This document shows, in pieces, positions 1-11,559 of a stretch of 64,000 nt of DNA. The position numbers were made by a program, and so were the translations under genes. Numbering within the stretch: the stretch's first letter is position 1; each line of letters begins with the position of its first letter. The notes beneath the pieces were generated by a model. The model was not told where the DNA came from and did not search any database. It was given only the letters and a program-made list of their open reading frames with translations. The stretch is from Chinchilla lanigera (Eukaryota; Chordata; Mammalia; Rodentia; Chinchillidae): positions 11,516,962 through 11,580,961 of the forward strand of contig NW_004955433.1 of assembly GCF_000276665.1 (NCBI RefSeq). Direction: 5' to 3'.

Positions 1-260
1 TTGACTCTCAGGGAAAAGCTTGTCAAACTGGTTTTCCTGCTAGGAACTCAATTGTTCTCACTGTCCGAGAAGCTCGGGTCCTTGCTGTCACTTAGGATGG
101 CTGTGGTTCTTTTGTGGGGAGCTTAGGTCCTTACTTTGAATGTGCAGATCCCTCAGCCTGCTGGCACAGATCCTTCATCCCACTGCTGCAGACTTTCTAG
201 TTTCCACCACTGATCTTTGGGTCTTCTAGTGCAAATCCTTGATACAGGCTTGCATGAGAC

Positions 261-385
261 ATGTCATGGGCTCTGGGCCTCCAGCTGTACCCATGGAGGA
301 CATTTCCATGGGCTCTAGTTCTTCAGCTGGACTCGTGCAGGACATTATCATGGGATCCAGGACCTCAGGTGTTTCTTTGGGTCTC
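261..385 (+). repeat. Degenerate minisatellite, about 3 units of 41-42 bp
   Basis: Successive units begin at 261, 302 and 344. Each has a TCATGGG/CCATGGG core, then a CTCTRG-like segment, a CAGCTG-like segment and GAGGAC or CAGGAC at the unit end. The third unit is degraded. The flanks from 1 to 490 contain looser related motifs (GATCCTTCA, TTTGGGTCTTCTAG) but no gene. Confidence 0.55.
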
Positions 386-490
386 TAGTGCATGGACAGA
401 TCTCCTGTACTTCTCTGCATTTGACTTTTTGAGTGAATATTATACAATAATTCTATAAATTATATATCCTGTATTAAATCTATTCTCTTA

Positions 491-872
491 TGACTTACTT
501 TTCTCTTGTTGGTGTGACAAAATACCTGACAACCCAAATTAAGGAAGGAAAGGTTTATTTAGCTCACAGTTTGTGGAGGCTTCAGTCCATACTCAGCTGG
601 CTTCAAGGCAGGGTGGTATGGCTGAGGGGCAACAGTTCATGGTGGCAGAAGACAGCACAAGCAACAAGAGTAAAAGTGGAGTGGAGGGGGGACCTCTTTT
701 CCTTCCTTACATTGTATGCAGGCTACCGGCCCTATGGAGGATGTAGTACTCGTACCCCCAATCCCAGCACTAGACAATGAACTAGTCACAAACTCTAGAT
801 TCAGCCGCCTCTGAAAAGCCCCCTACGCCCACTACATAGAGCTTTGAGAAGACATCCATACACAAACCACAA
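491..872 (-). mobile_element. Solo MaLR-like LTR
   Basis: Starts TGACTTACTTTTCTC, contains the diagnostic GGAAAGGTTTATTTAGCTCACAG, and ends with gacatccatac-acaaaccacaa. The same family recurs at 23.6, 29.9, 39.4 and 53.1 kb. The pattern matches an LTR of the non-autonomous MaLR group read on the complement. No internal coding region accompanies it. The exact subfamily is not determined. Confidence 0.6.
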
Positions 873-1059
873 TACTTGTAAACCCTGAGTACAACAATGG
901 TTTAATGAAAATATTTTCAGAAGTCATAGTGAAGCACAGTCAAACCTAAGGATCATATCACTATGTGGGAGGGATTTCTGTCTCCTTGGTTTGTTACTGA
1001 ACCCCAGTAACAAAGGAGTGATACCTTGAACAAAGTAGATGCAAAATAATTACAGAATG

Positions 1060-1800
1060 GAATATGTAACAAGCCTTTGCTTTTGTGAAATTTACATTCC
1101 AGTAGGAGAAATAGATGAATGGTAAGTACAAATAAAGAAACAGGACATATTATAGACCATGATGTGGATGAAGGTTCTACTGTACTTTTGCTAAGATGAC
1201 TGGGATTAGGCCAGTTTGGGAATGAATAGATAAGAAAGACAAAGCTTGTACAAATTTGAGGGAAATGTTTTATATGAAGAACTCAAGACCTGTATGACTG
1301 GAAACTGGTGAATAAGAAGAAAACTTGCTATATTTAGGAAAGACAGGCATGATAAAGAGTGTGGATTTTATTCTTTCTGCAGTGGGACTCGTTAAGAAAG
1401 TAAAAGGTTGTAAGCAAGGGAATGATGTGGTTTGCTATATTTTTAAATTAATTAGTTGTTATGATTATTTTTTGTGGTGCCAGAGATGGAACCTAAGACC
1501 TCGTGTGTGCTAGGCAAGCACTCTACCATTGAGCTACACCCCCAGCTGTTGATCTACTTTTTAAAAAGAGGTTGTTCTGACTTTTATGGAGAACAGACTG
1601 TGGCAGGGGAAAGAGGAATATTAGGAAGAAACTGTTGGAGTGTGTAGGGGACAGGTGCTGGTGGCATGCCCTAGGAAGTTAGCAGTGGGGATGAGGAGAA
1701 GTGGATGGATTTGGAATGCATTTTGGAATGGAGAAAACTGTTTGGTGGTCTCAGAGGGTTGTATAAGAAAGTCGGTATATGTATGTGCACATTCTTTTTT
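1060..1800. repeat. Ancient interspersed repeat, interrupted by an ID SINE
   Basis: Phrases such as AAATTTACATTCCAGTAGGAG, GTGTGGATTTTATTCTTTCTG, AAGCAAGGGAATGATGTGG and GGAGAACAGACTGTGGCAGG match a common old mammalian repeat whose family name I am not sure of. A second copy lies at about 49.87-50.50 kb. The ID element at 1463-1550 splits this copy. Confidence 0.45.
1463..1550 (-). mobile_element. ID-type SINE (tRNA-derived)
   Basis: The + strand reads tggtgccagagatggaacc, ctaggcaagcactctacca and ttgagctacacccccagct, the complement of the ID body GCTGGGG-GTAGCTCA-GCTTGCCTAG. Diverged, no clear tail. Confidence 0.8.
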
Positions 1801-1870
1801 AATGATGAACCTTTACAAATGTTTACTGGTTATGAAATTATTGGCTATAGAAAAAGAAACCTCTTTCTGA

Positions 1871-3090
1871 ACTACAAAGAATAAATAGTGGGGTGGAGAA
1901 AGCAAGCTCTGTGTGTTGACCAGGGTGACACACTGCTGTGGGTCTCTGGTTCAAGGCATTTTTGACAACGGGCACTCAAGAGAGAGTGGTCTGTATCTTT
2001 TGCCAGATCAGAGCATAATGAAAATAAAATCAGAAAATCCAACTCTGACTTTTGAATGAAGTAGGATTCAGTAGAGATTATTTCAAATTCAGTTTATGAG
2101 GCAATATGCATTCTTATACACACAAATACCAGTTAGATATTTAGAATGTCTGAATTATTCTAGATTCCTTTTGACTGCTGTGAATTCAGTGATCCATTGG
2201 ATAGTCTCTGTTACTATGAACTTTTAATAGGTAACAATCAGAAATGGAGTGGAGGAACATAAAAGCAAACCAAAATGCTAATCTCTGGTACTCTCAAACC
2301 ATTAACTTTAAGCCTGTAATTCTTGACCTACTGTTGGAACGTGACAGAAGCTAAGTGTGACTTGAGCAGTGATTCCTTAGAAACATACCCCTGTAAAAAG
2401 CACATACTTTCAACTTCTAGGGCAGCAGCTTTTGCTTTATAACCTGCACGTCTCAGTTAGGGGCATTTGCTTTCTGTACTATCACTTTATGTTCCAAAAG
2501 GACAAAGTCAGGTGAAAATGGCGTGAGTGTTGTTGGAAGAATCTGATTGTTTATTTTAAGTTGACTTACATAGTTACGGGAGATTAAATTTGATTTTGAT
2601 GGTGAACAGAGAGGGACTGATATTGGTACGAATGAATGAGTTCAATGTGATGTTGAAAAATCATTCCCTAAACTTTCAAGTGTCTCCCTTCCCCTGTTTT
2701 ATCTCCTTTGCAGAGTCTGGTATATTTAACTTATCATATAAACATCTTTCATCTTAGACTGTATAGTATGTCTCTAGCAGCAGGTGAGTCAAATGAAATT
2801 ATAGTTAAATCAAGACAATAAATATAATAAGAAAGAGAAAGCTAATGAGTCTGTACTCTAGTGTAAGTGATGCAGATTCATACCAGTTAGGGACAATGAA
2901 TTACTCACTGCTGCTGGTTTATGGAAAAACAAATCTGGAGATATGTTTTACTGATTCTCCGTGATTGGTTTATGTTAGGGCTGGCTCTTACCATCCTGTC
3001 TCACTCAAACAACCTTCGTTCATTTAACCATAATTGTGGCTATTCAGAAACGCCACGCTTTTGTTTAGTGATTGGTGTGAAGATCACCAA
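1871..3090. other. No recognised feature
   Basis: AT-rich intronic sequence with no recognisable repeat family, RNA gene or convincing coding potential. Confidence 0.5.
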
Positions 3091-3111
3091 GAAGAAGCAA
3101 AAAAGGCTGCT

Positions 3112-3272
3112 ATCACTTTGAAGATATCAATATGTAATACAACCACCATTGTTAATTCCCTACCACTTTGTTTGTAACTCTGTATTGTCTGTATTGTGCT
3201 TGTGATATGTTGTAAAATGTTGTATGTCTGTTAATGTTTCCCTCATCTTTAAAATTAAAAAAAAAAAAAAAA
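3112..3272 (+). mobile_element. Short retroposon (copy 1) with poly(A) tail and 13-bp TSD
   Basis: About 145 bp beginning atcactttgaagatatcaa and ending in a 16-A tail. It is flanked by a perfect 13-bp direct repeat, AAAAAAGGCTGCT (3099-3111 and 3267-3279). It is closely related to 60145-60320. It shows no tRNA-like or 7SL-like promoter boxes, so it resembles the 3' end of a retroposed transcript rather than a known SINE. Confidence 0.7.
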
Positions 3273-3279
3273 GGCTGCT

Positions 3280-4470
3280 CTTTTCCGTCAAGTGATGTTC
3301 TATCAACATTTGTAGAATATGTGTCCTTTAGGTCTAAAATGTACAGATTCCTGAGTTTAGACAATTACAGTATGGTGGGTCTTCAGATTCTGTCACAACT
3401 GAAGTGTGTAAATTCTTTCTTTCATCTGTGCTCTTTCTCTACTTCCCCCTACCTCCTGCTATAGACTATTTTGCATTTGATACCAAATTGACCATATTTA
3501 TACTCTAACCTACCTCCATTACCTTCTCTTCTTGGAAAGTAACTGGTACTGGAACCTCCATCCTCCTTTGTTTCTTTCACCTGTGTGGCATTTTTTTGGT
3601 CTCCTGGGGGCAGTTACCCCCAGGGGTATAGGGAGAACTTGAGTATATGACCTTTACCATATATACTTTGCTCTGTCAGTAAGTGTGCAAATGCCTTGTA
3701 TAGTATTTTCTCATTCAAGTATATTGTGTAAGTAATAGGAACTAGGTATTTGAATTAATTAATCACATGCCAGTTTCACTTTGGAAATTAAATCATACAG
3801 TGTAAGACTGTAGTATATTTCTAAAGTTGAAATATATTGCAAAGTGATAGCTTGGTAATAGCTTAAAATCCTTTATTAATATATACCTTAAAGTTACTCA
3901 TTATTGTGTATATGAATATGCTCATAAACACACATGCAAACATAAAAGCTATTCTCTGAAGTGAGGATTTCATATACCAAATTTCATCCCTGATTGAATT
4001 TTATGGATGAGAGATACCCTGAAAATAGAACCACAGGCATGGCTGCTACTATAACTAGCAGCCAGTGCTGCACTGAACTGCAACATGAGCTCAGAGCTGC
4101 GAGATATTTGGAGAACATGGGCAAAGCTACCCCCACCCCCATGCACTATGTTGTTCTCCAAGAGCAACAAGTACTACTTGTCCTTTCAGAAAGCTGTCAG
4201 ACTCTGTGCTTTAGACTTAATGTGAATAAGATTCCTCTGCATCCTCAGCCTGGAAAAACTTTACAGATCTCTTAGGATTTGATGAAAGTTTCCTAACTTC
4301 GAAGATTAAAAAAAAAATCCTTTCATTTCTGATCGGGCAGTTGTTAACATTTGTTTCTACTCTAATTCCATGATGCTAAAGATTCATATATGGTTGCTAT
4401 GTTGGAGAATAGTATGTGGTCTCAGATACTTAAGATTATATCTAGTTTGGAAATCCTGTCCACTAGCATA
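3280..4470. other. No recognised feature
   Basis: Intronic sequence without a repeat or gene that I can name. A 93-codon open frame at 3994-4275 lacks any recognisable domain and is most likely chance. Confidence 0.45.
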
Positions 4471-4479
4471 GAAGTACTT

Positions 4480-5337
4480 CTGGGTTTTTTTTTTTTTTCT
4501 TTTAGTGATATATTTTCTTCTCTTTTGTCCTTCATCCTTACTGTTGGTGGCATATGGAATAATTTTCTTTCTATATTTTGGCAAAATACACATAAAATTT
4601 ACCATCTTAACCATTTTTAAACATACAGCTCAGTGTCATTAGTACATTCATATTGTTCTGTGACAGTCACTACTATCCCTCTCCAAAATTTTTCATCATC
4701 CCCTACTGAAATCTTACACCCATTAAACAATCTCTCACCATTTTCACCTTTTTCCAGCTCTTTGTAATGACTGATATACTTTTCTGTCTTTTTACATTGA
4801 ATTCTTCTACATGCCACATATAAGTGAAGTCATAGTGTTTGTTCTTTTGTGACTCTGGCTTATTTCTCTTACCGCACTCTCTTCAAGGTTTATCCATCTT
4901 GTAGCATATGTAAGAATTCTGTTCCTTTTTAAAGCTAAACGATATTCTATTGCATGTGTACACCTCATGGTTTTATCCATTCATCTATTGATGTATTTTA
5001 GCTACTGTAAATAATACTGTGAACATGGATAAACAAATACCTCTTTGAGTTTCTACTAAATTCTGTTGTATATAAACTCAGAAGTGGAATTGCTGGAACA
5101 TATAGTTATTCTGTGTTTAAGGTTTTTTGAGAAATGGCCATACTGTTTTTTAAAGTGGTTGTACCATTTTACACTCCCACCAATAGTGTCCATGACTTCC
5201 AGGTTCTCTATATTCTTACCAACAGTTGTTATTTTCCATTTTGTTTCATTTTGTTGAAAGTAGCTACCTTGTTGGATGTGAAGTGGTATCTCTGGGACAT
5301 TTTTGATCACCTTGTATTTGCTTGGTTATCATCTAGT
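4480..5337 (-). mobile_element. Old L1 (L1M-type) 3' fragment
   Basis: The complement of an L1 3' end: phrases such as AAATTTACCATCTTAACC, TATTCTATTGCATGTGTACA, AAGTGGAATTGCTGGAACATA and CACTCCCACCAATAGTG are the antisense of the L1 3' UTR and the ORF2 C-terminus. Heavily mutated and 5'-truncated; no intact frame. Confidence 0.8.
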
Positions 5338-5363
5338 AATGACCCCTCAGCTTAGGGGTCATT
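5338..5363. repeat. Perfect 10-bp inverted repeat (hairpin)
   Basis: AATGACCCCT, a 6-nt spacer CAGCTT, then AGGGGTCATT. It lies at the boundary between the L1M fragment and the MIR. Confidence 0.7.
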
Positions 5364-5461
5364 TCCATTGGAAAGCCTTCCCTTGAGACTCAGCTCCCAG
5401 TAGAGGTAGTAGCTGAAATCTACATCTTTAGATTTTAATAAGCATTCCTCATGTACCGTAA

Positions 5462-5622
5462 TGGGCAGCCTGGACTTTGCAGATAAGATGTGAATTCAAA
5501 TCTTAGCTCTGACATTTACTGGTATTGTGATCTTGAACAAGATATTTTATATCTAAATCTTGGTTTTCACCTCTGTAAATGGAGATAATGTTTCATCCTC
5601 ATAAGGTTTTTTGTAAGGCTTA
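5462..5622 (+). mobile_element. MIR
   Basis: CCTGGACTTTGCAGATAAGA, TTCAAATCTTAGCTCTGAC, TGATCTTGAACAAG and CACCTCTGTAAATGGAGAT follow the MIR core in order. An ancient mammal-wide SINE. Confidence 0.75.
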
Positions 5623-5623
5623 A

Positions 5624-5735
5624 AAGCTAGTTGGGTGTGGTGGTGCATACCTGTGATCATAGCACTCAGGAGGCTGAGGCAGGAGGATAATGAGTTTGAG
5701 GCAAGCCTGGACTACATTGTGAGAGTAAAAAAAGA
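5624..5735 (+). mobile_element. B1-like (7SL-derived) SINE
   Basis: GGGTGTGGTGGTGCATACCT, CACTCAGGAGGCTGAGGCAG and GAGTTTGAGGCAAGCCTGGA followed by an A-rich end. It is the start of the 7SL/B1 consensus, truncated at the right. Confidence 0.85.
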
Positions 5736-5845
5736 AGAATCTGTATAGGACTGCAGAGCAAGGGTGGCTCCCCTCTTCCTCCTTTTTGGCAGACCCCTAT
5801 ATCTAGACCACTTTCCTCAGGTTGTGACAGTATTTAGGAGTTAAA

Positions 5846-5982
5846 AATTACATGGTGGCACACAGCTGTCATCCCAGCACTGTGAGAAGCTGAGGCAGGA
5901 GGATCCAAAGTCTGGCCCTAGACTGGACAATTTAGGGACTTAATGAGAGCCTGTCTCAAAAAAAAAAAAAAAAAAAAAAAAT
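5846..5982 (+). mobile_element. B1-like SINE with poly(A)
   Basis: CATGGTGGCACACAGCTGTC, ATCCCAGCACTGTGAGAAGC and GAGAGCCTGTCTCAAAA followed by a long A tail. A second 7SL-type SINE 110 bp from the previous one. Confidence 0.82.
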
Positions 5983-6585
5983 CCAGGAACAGAGCATAGA
6001 TTAAAAAAAGTACCTTCTGTGGTTTGGAATAAAGGAGAAGGAGCAGGGGATAGAACTTCCAACATTTGTAGTCTGATTGGTGATGACATTAACATTAAAA
6101 ACAGAAGAAACAGATTTTAAAAAGTTATGCTGAGGTGATGTGGAGAATTTTCATGTTGTAATATCCTAGAGACAGTTTCAGATTTAGGTCTGGGCCAGAG
6201 ATGAGGATTTGAGAGTTATCTCTAATGAATTCATTTTAAGAAGTCGAGATGGCCTAGAGTAAGAATGTTTTATAGAGCAAGAAGAAGGGGAAGGATAGAG
6301 AATGTCTATCCATGGCCAAAGAAGAAAGATTTGAAACAGAGGTGCAGAAGTGAGTAACAAACTAAAGGAAAGAATTTTGAGAAAGAGATACAGGTAACTG
6401 GCCTTTTTTTCTCTAATGCCTGAAAGGATAATGCTGGGTTTTAGCAAGTAGAGTTGGTCATTGACTTTGGCAAGGATTGTTTTGGAGAACTGGCAGTGGT
6501 AGAAACCATATCACAGTGGAGATCAGGGTAAAAAGAGGCATTTATCTTAAAGTACTCTTCAGGAAGTTTGGTAGGAAGATGCACA

Positions 6586-6700
6586 TGGGGAAACTGAGGT
6601 ACATGGAGTTTAAGTAACTTTCTCAAGGTCACACAGCTGGTAAGAGACAGGTAGGGTTAAAATTGATAATGTCTGATTCTGAAGCTTGTTCTCATCACTG
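6586..6700 (-). mobile_element. MIR fragment
   Basis: GGGAAACTGAGGTACATGGA and AAGGTCACACAGCTGGTAAG are the antisense MIR core. Confidence 0.75.
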
Positions 6701-8070
6701 TTATTTAGGCTTTACTCACATACCTTTCTTATGTTTGGGGTTACTAAAGAGACACCTATAATGTGCAGTTAAAATCGAAATGACTCAGAGGAAGACTTGG
6801 TTCTCTGGTTGTTACATGTTAGATTGGAGTTTTGTGTTTTACAGCATAATGAAATTGCACAAGTGATTGTTAGGTAGCAAACCTTGGCTTATTGGTAGAA
6901 GAATAACTTTATCAGAATTATTATTCACTTTTTATCATACAGCCTGGTAATGGTAATTTTTCATTGGAAGAAGGAATTTGAGAACATAAAATGCACATAC
7001 TGAAATGAGTTTAAATACATATTGATGAAATTAAACAGTTCTACATAATGTTTCAATCAAGAAATGGTAGTAATAAAAAGTATGTATTGACTTTCTGGAA
7101 TGAGTAAATGAAAAGAAAATGAAATACCCACTTTGCATTATAAATCTCTAATATAGTTACTGAGTAAGGTATTCTTTCAGGTATTTTTCTTTTACCTTTT
7201 CATGACTCCTCATCATTGATATAGCCATATGAGCAGCAAAGGGTTTGTTGTTGTCACAGGGATATGTCATGTCTTGTATAACTCAGTTGCAGCCACACAA
7301 GGGGAAGTATTTAAGGTCTGATTATGCAGCTCTTGCTTTGGAAACAGTGGAAAGCCGGAGAGACTCAGTAAGTAGCAAAGGATTATTGAGTGGTCAGTCA
7401 CTGAGGTCACTTGCTGATGACTTTACTGCAACATCACATGCGTCCGCTTTCCCATGGCAAGTTGTTTGAGCATAGTTTAGTGGTTAAAGCTTTGTAAAAT
7501 TACAAAGAAATCAGAAGTCCTGCTGGTCTCAAGTGTGACTCCTAGCAGGAAAGTGCTAAGTTCAATCAAACTAATGCTCTGTGGGGCAAGGCACATGGTG
7601 AAGTATCATGGGGCTTTGTGTTCTGATCTTTGAGTAGGCTACCAATGTGTAAAGACCCTGAAATATGACTGAGAAAAGTTGGCTTTTTCATCCAACAGAT
7701 ATGGCCAAGAGGAGGAATTTCTCCTGTTGGAAATATCAAGGTGTTACCAGGTGGGATGGTATTGAAAAGATTTTTACTTAATTCTGTTATCTTTTATGGT
7801 TTGGTCTCGTATTCACTTACAGTGTTATGGGTGATATTTGATTGTGAGGAAGACTTAGGTATGTGCTATCTCTGTTTTCAGTAGAATTCTTTGGAATGGC
7901 TTTAGGAAATTATAGTTTGCTAGGCAGTTACAGTGAATGGGGTTAAAAAAGTTATAATTGTTCTGAGTCATTGCCCCTCAGGAAAGAATCTGACATTTTA
8001 TTTTGTTTTTATGTTCGTATGGTTTTCATATTAGTATTATATTCTTCAGATATATAAACTGACCTTCTCT
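6701..8070. other. No recognised feature
   Basis: Intronic, AT-rich, without SINE, LINE or gene signatures that I can identify. Confidence 0.45.
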
Positions 8071-8082
8071 AATGTTCTAGAC

Positions 8083-8162
8083 CAGTCGTGGCAAACTACA
8101 GCACTCGAGGTTCAGCAGGCTGTTTGTTACCATTGAAAACTCTAAAAGGTTCGCCATCACTG
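8083..8162 (+). mobile_element. 80-bp hAT-like mini-element (MITE), copy 1
   Basis: Left end CAGTCGTGGCAAAC; right end, read on the complement, CAGTGATGGCGAACC. These inverted ends are flanked by the 8-bp direct repeats TTCTAGAC (8075-8082) and TTCTAGTC (8163-8170), which differ at one base. An 8-bp target duplication with a central CTAG is typical of hAT transposons. It has no coding capacity. Related copies are at 45.9-46.07 kb and 27.97 kb. Confidence 0.75.
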
Positions 8163-8401
8163 TTCTAGTCCTTTGCACAATTGTTCCCTAACCACTGTTT
8201 CTCTTTTGATCTAGTTCAATTACTTTTCATCACAATATTTTTCTCTTCAAGAGACCTTCCTTGCCTTTTTGAAACTTGTATTACATTCTTAAAATTTATG
8301 ATTATAGATGAGAATTTAAAACCAAGTTATGAGACAAAGTAATTTTGATATTCAGAGTATCCTAAGAGCTAAAATATTTTTATATCTGTAATTTTTATAT
8401 T

Positions 8402-8483
8402 TATTTATTGGCATCAGGAATCAAACTCAGCACCTCTCATTTGTTAGACAGGCACCATACCTCTGAGCTATATTCCCAACCTC
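8402..8483 (-). mobile_element. ID-type SINE (diverged)
   Basis: GGCATCAGGAATCAAACTCA, GACAGGCACCATACCTCTGA and GCTATATTCCCAACC are the antisense ID body. Confidence 0.72.
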
Positions 8484-8556
8484 TATTTTTATTTATTTGA
8501 AAAATTTTTAATTTTACTATTTATGTATTTATGTATGTATGTATTTATTTGTTTAT

Positions 8557-8698
8557 CTTTTGAGATAGCGTCTTCCTATCCAGTTCAGGCTGGCCGTGAG
8601 CTCACTTTGTAGCCCAAGCTGACCTCAGTCTCGAAAGGATCCTTCTGCCTCAGGCTCCAGAGTGCTGGGATTATAGGCGTGCGCCACCACACCTGGCT
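8557..8698 (-). mobile_element. B1-like SINE with internal duplication
   Basis: The + strand shows TTTTGAGATAGCGTCTTCC, then two copies of a CAGGCTGGCC/AAGCTGACCT segment, and ends GTGCGCCACCACACCTGGCT. The duplicated internal block is characteristic of rodent B1. Confidence 0.88.
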
Positions 8699-8700
8699 TA

Positions 8701-10400
8701 TTTTTTTTATTTTAAAGAGAAAACAATAAAATAAAATTTCAAAACAAGATAATAGGAGGATAACAATGTTTAATACAGTGCTTATTGTTATTTTTACTCA
8801 GAGTACAAGATATATGCATTTAATTGTCCAAAGAATATTCGCACAAAACTTTATTTTCAACGATGGAAGAGAAATTAGTAGTATAACAATCTTAACTATC
8901 TTGTATGTATATATCTATCTATCTGTGTATATATTTTTTTGTTTTTCCCTTCCTTCTTTTCTCCTTTGCTCAATCCAAGTTTCTCTTTCCTTTTGAATAG
9001 TTTCTTCCCATTTTACAATAGCTATTGTATGTTTTGGATCTTTTTTACTCTTTCAGCTTCTCATACTAGGGAGGTAATACAATGTTTACAAGTATGCATC
9101 TGATTTATTTCACTTAGGAGTATGGTCTCTCAAGTGACATCCATTTACTTGTAGAAGTCCCCAGTTTATCCTTCTTTATGGCTGAGTAGTACTCCATTGT
9201 ATAAAAAGACTACATCTTTTTATCGATTACTCGGTTTATAGGCATTTGAGTTGTTTCCATGATCTAGCTATTAAAAATTATGCTGCTATAAACATGGGTG
9301 CACATATATTATGGTACAATGTTTTTAATTCTTGTGGGAAGATCCCTAGAAGCTGTGTCAAATGGGCCCTCCAATCCTAGTTTTTTGAGGACTCTCCACA
9401 CTGATTTCCACAGTGGTTGCACCAGTCTACAGTCCCACCAACAGTGGAGAAGGGTTCCTTTTTCTTCACAGCCCCTCCAGCATTTGTTATTGGTTGATTT
9501 CTTGATGATAGCCATTCTTTGCAGGGTGAGATGGAATCTCAGTGTTGTTTTAATTTGCATCTCTCAAATGACCAGAGATGCTGAATTTTTTTTCATATAT
9601 TTATTTGCTGTTTGTATTTCTTCTTCTGAGACATGTGTATTCATGTCAGATGCCCATTTTTGGATTAGGTCTTTAAATTTGGGAGGTCTGATGTTTTTTG
9701 AGTCTTTATATGTTCTTGATAGTAATCGTTTGTCTGAGGAGCTGCTGGCAAACATTTTTTCCCACATTGTGGGTTGTCTCTTCCATCTGTTGGTGGTTGT
9801 CTCTTCCATCTTCTTGCTGTGCAAAAGGTTTTTAATAAGATGCGATCCCAGTTGTTGATTCTTTGTGATAGTTCCTGTGTGATTGTGGTGTTATTCATAA
9901 AGTCTTTGCCTGCACCAATGTGTTCAAGAGTCTTAGCTATCTATCTTCCAGCAGATTTCATGTTTCTGTTTTAATACTTAGATCTTTGATCCATTTTGAA
10001 TGTAGTTTAATGTGTGGTGTAAGATATGGGTCCAGTTTAAATCTTTGGCGTGTGCAGAGCCAGTTTTTCCAGCACCATTTATTAGAAAGGTTATCTTTCG
10101 TCCGGTGAATCTGTTTGGTACCTTTGTCAAAGATAAGGTGACTGAGTATGTCTGCAGTTGTTTCTGCATCTTCTGATCTGTTCCATTAATCTTTGGCTCT
10201 TTTTTTTTTTTTTGCCAGTATCATGCTGTTTTTATCATAGTAGCTTTATTGTATAATTTCAAGTCAGGAATTGTGATGGCTCCTGCCTTACTTTTGTTGC
10301 CCAGAGATGCCTTTGCTATTCTACGTCTTTTGTGGTTCCAAATGAATTTTAGGATTGTTTTCTCTATTACTGTGAGATATGTTATTGGAATTTATTTTTA
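8701..10400 (-). mobile_element. L1 3' end, 5'-truncated
   Basis: Antisense L1, starting with the 3' UTR/tail (AAAACAAGATAATAGGAGGA) and running through the ORF2 C-terminal region (CAATCCTAGTTTTTTGAGG, CCCACCAACAGTGGAGAAGG, CATCTCTCAAATGACCAGAG). It ends near 10400. The same lineage-specific L1 subfamily as 33.0-40.8 kb, to which it is very similar. Carries stops and frameshifts; it is dead. Confidence 0.88.
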
Positions 10401-10611
10401 ATCATTTTCCCTGAAACAAAACTTTTTGAGGTCAAGATAACTTTGGAGAATCATTAGAAAAATTTGTATTACAATGAAAGGTACTGTCTTAAGGAGAACA
10501 TCTAAAAAGTATCGGAAAATGTAGTGTTATGGCTTGATACGAGCAAGGTAAGCTTTTCTAAAGGGGCTAAGTGGTTCTTACATGGTATTCATTAAAAACA
10601 GAGAAGATCTG

Positions 10612-10755
10612 AGTGCAATATACATGCCTGTAGTCCCAACAAACACTCTGGAAGGCTGAGGCAGGAGCATCTCAAGTTTGAGCCTACCCTGAACAGTTTA
10701 GCAACATAGCAAGAACTTATCTCAAAAACAACAACAATAACAAAAAAAAAAAAAA
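10612..10755 (+). mobile_element. B1-like SINE
   Basis: ACATGCCTGTAGTCCCAACA, GGAAGGCTGAGGCAGGAGCA and AAGAACTTATCTCAAAAACA with an A-rich tail. Confidence 0.8.
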
Positions 10756-11559
10756 ATTACACATGCAGACAAAGGGAGATACGAAGAAAATTCTAACAAA
10801 ATAGCGTAAAACCCAGATTCGTTGTTTTTACCTGACAATAAAATATAGATCCTTAGATTTTGAATAGGTACTAGGAAAAAAATCAACAAAATGGGTGACA
10901 AAACATTTCACAAAAAAGTTGCTGCAAATGGCAATAAGCATATAAAGTTACTCAACGTGACTAACAATCAGAGAAATAGAAATTACAGTAAGAGATTTTG
11001 TGTTTTCATCTGTCAACTTGGCAGAGATATAAAAGTTTGGTAATAACTGGTGTTTGAGCAAATGAAGAGATGGCTACTGTCTACTGAGGACATGTTGTAA
11101 AATGATGCTATGTTTCTGGAGGGCAGTTCCACAGTGTGGACCAGAACCCTCAAAAGAGCCTAACATTTGACCTAGTGAGTCTCCTAAAGATGTTTATCCT
11201 AAAGAAATCTGTGCATTCTTGTCAAGCTGATGCAGTCTGAGAATACCCTCGACTCCAAATATGTACCAATGTCCGCGGACACATTAAATGAATAAAAGAA
11301 AATAGAGAAAGTCATAGCTGGGTGAAGTCTCTGGATGTGGAAACAGAAAGTTGACTTTAGTTTGGATAGGTTAATAGAATTTGAAAGTTTACCTCTTGAG
11401 ATGGGCCTAGGACAAGGCTCACTACTTGAAGCCAGGGCCTGGGGTGAAACTGCAGTTCTCATAAAAGGAGAGCAAAAGAAGCCCCCACAGGGGACAGCTA
11501 CAGTGTGTATGGAGCTGAGATCTTGAGGAGCAGGCGAACGTACATACATCTTCAAGAGT

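Noticed and set aside
3994..4275. 93-codon + strand frame
   Set aside because: Cys/Gln-rich without a domain, no start context or conservation evidence; overlaps an antisense frame of similar length.
9298..9858. 186-codon + strand open frame
   Set aside because: It is the reverse complement of L1 ORF2 C-terminal sequence; the same frame recurs at 33.9 kb in another L1 copy.
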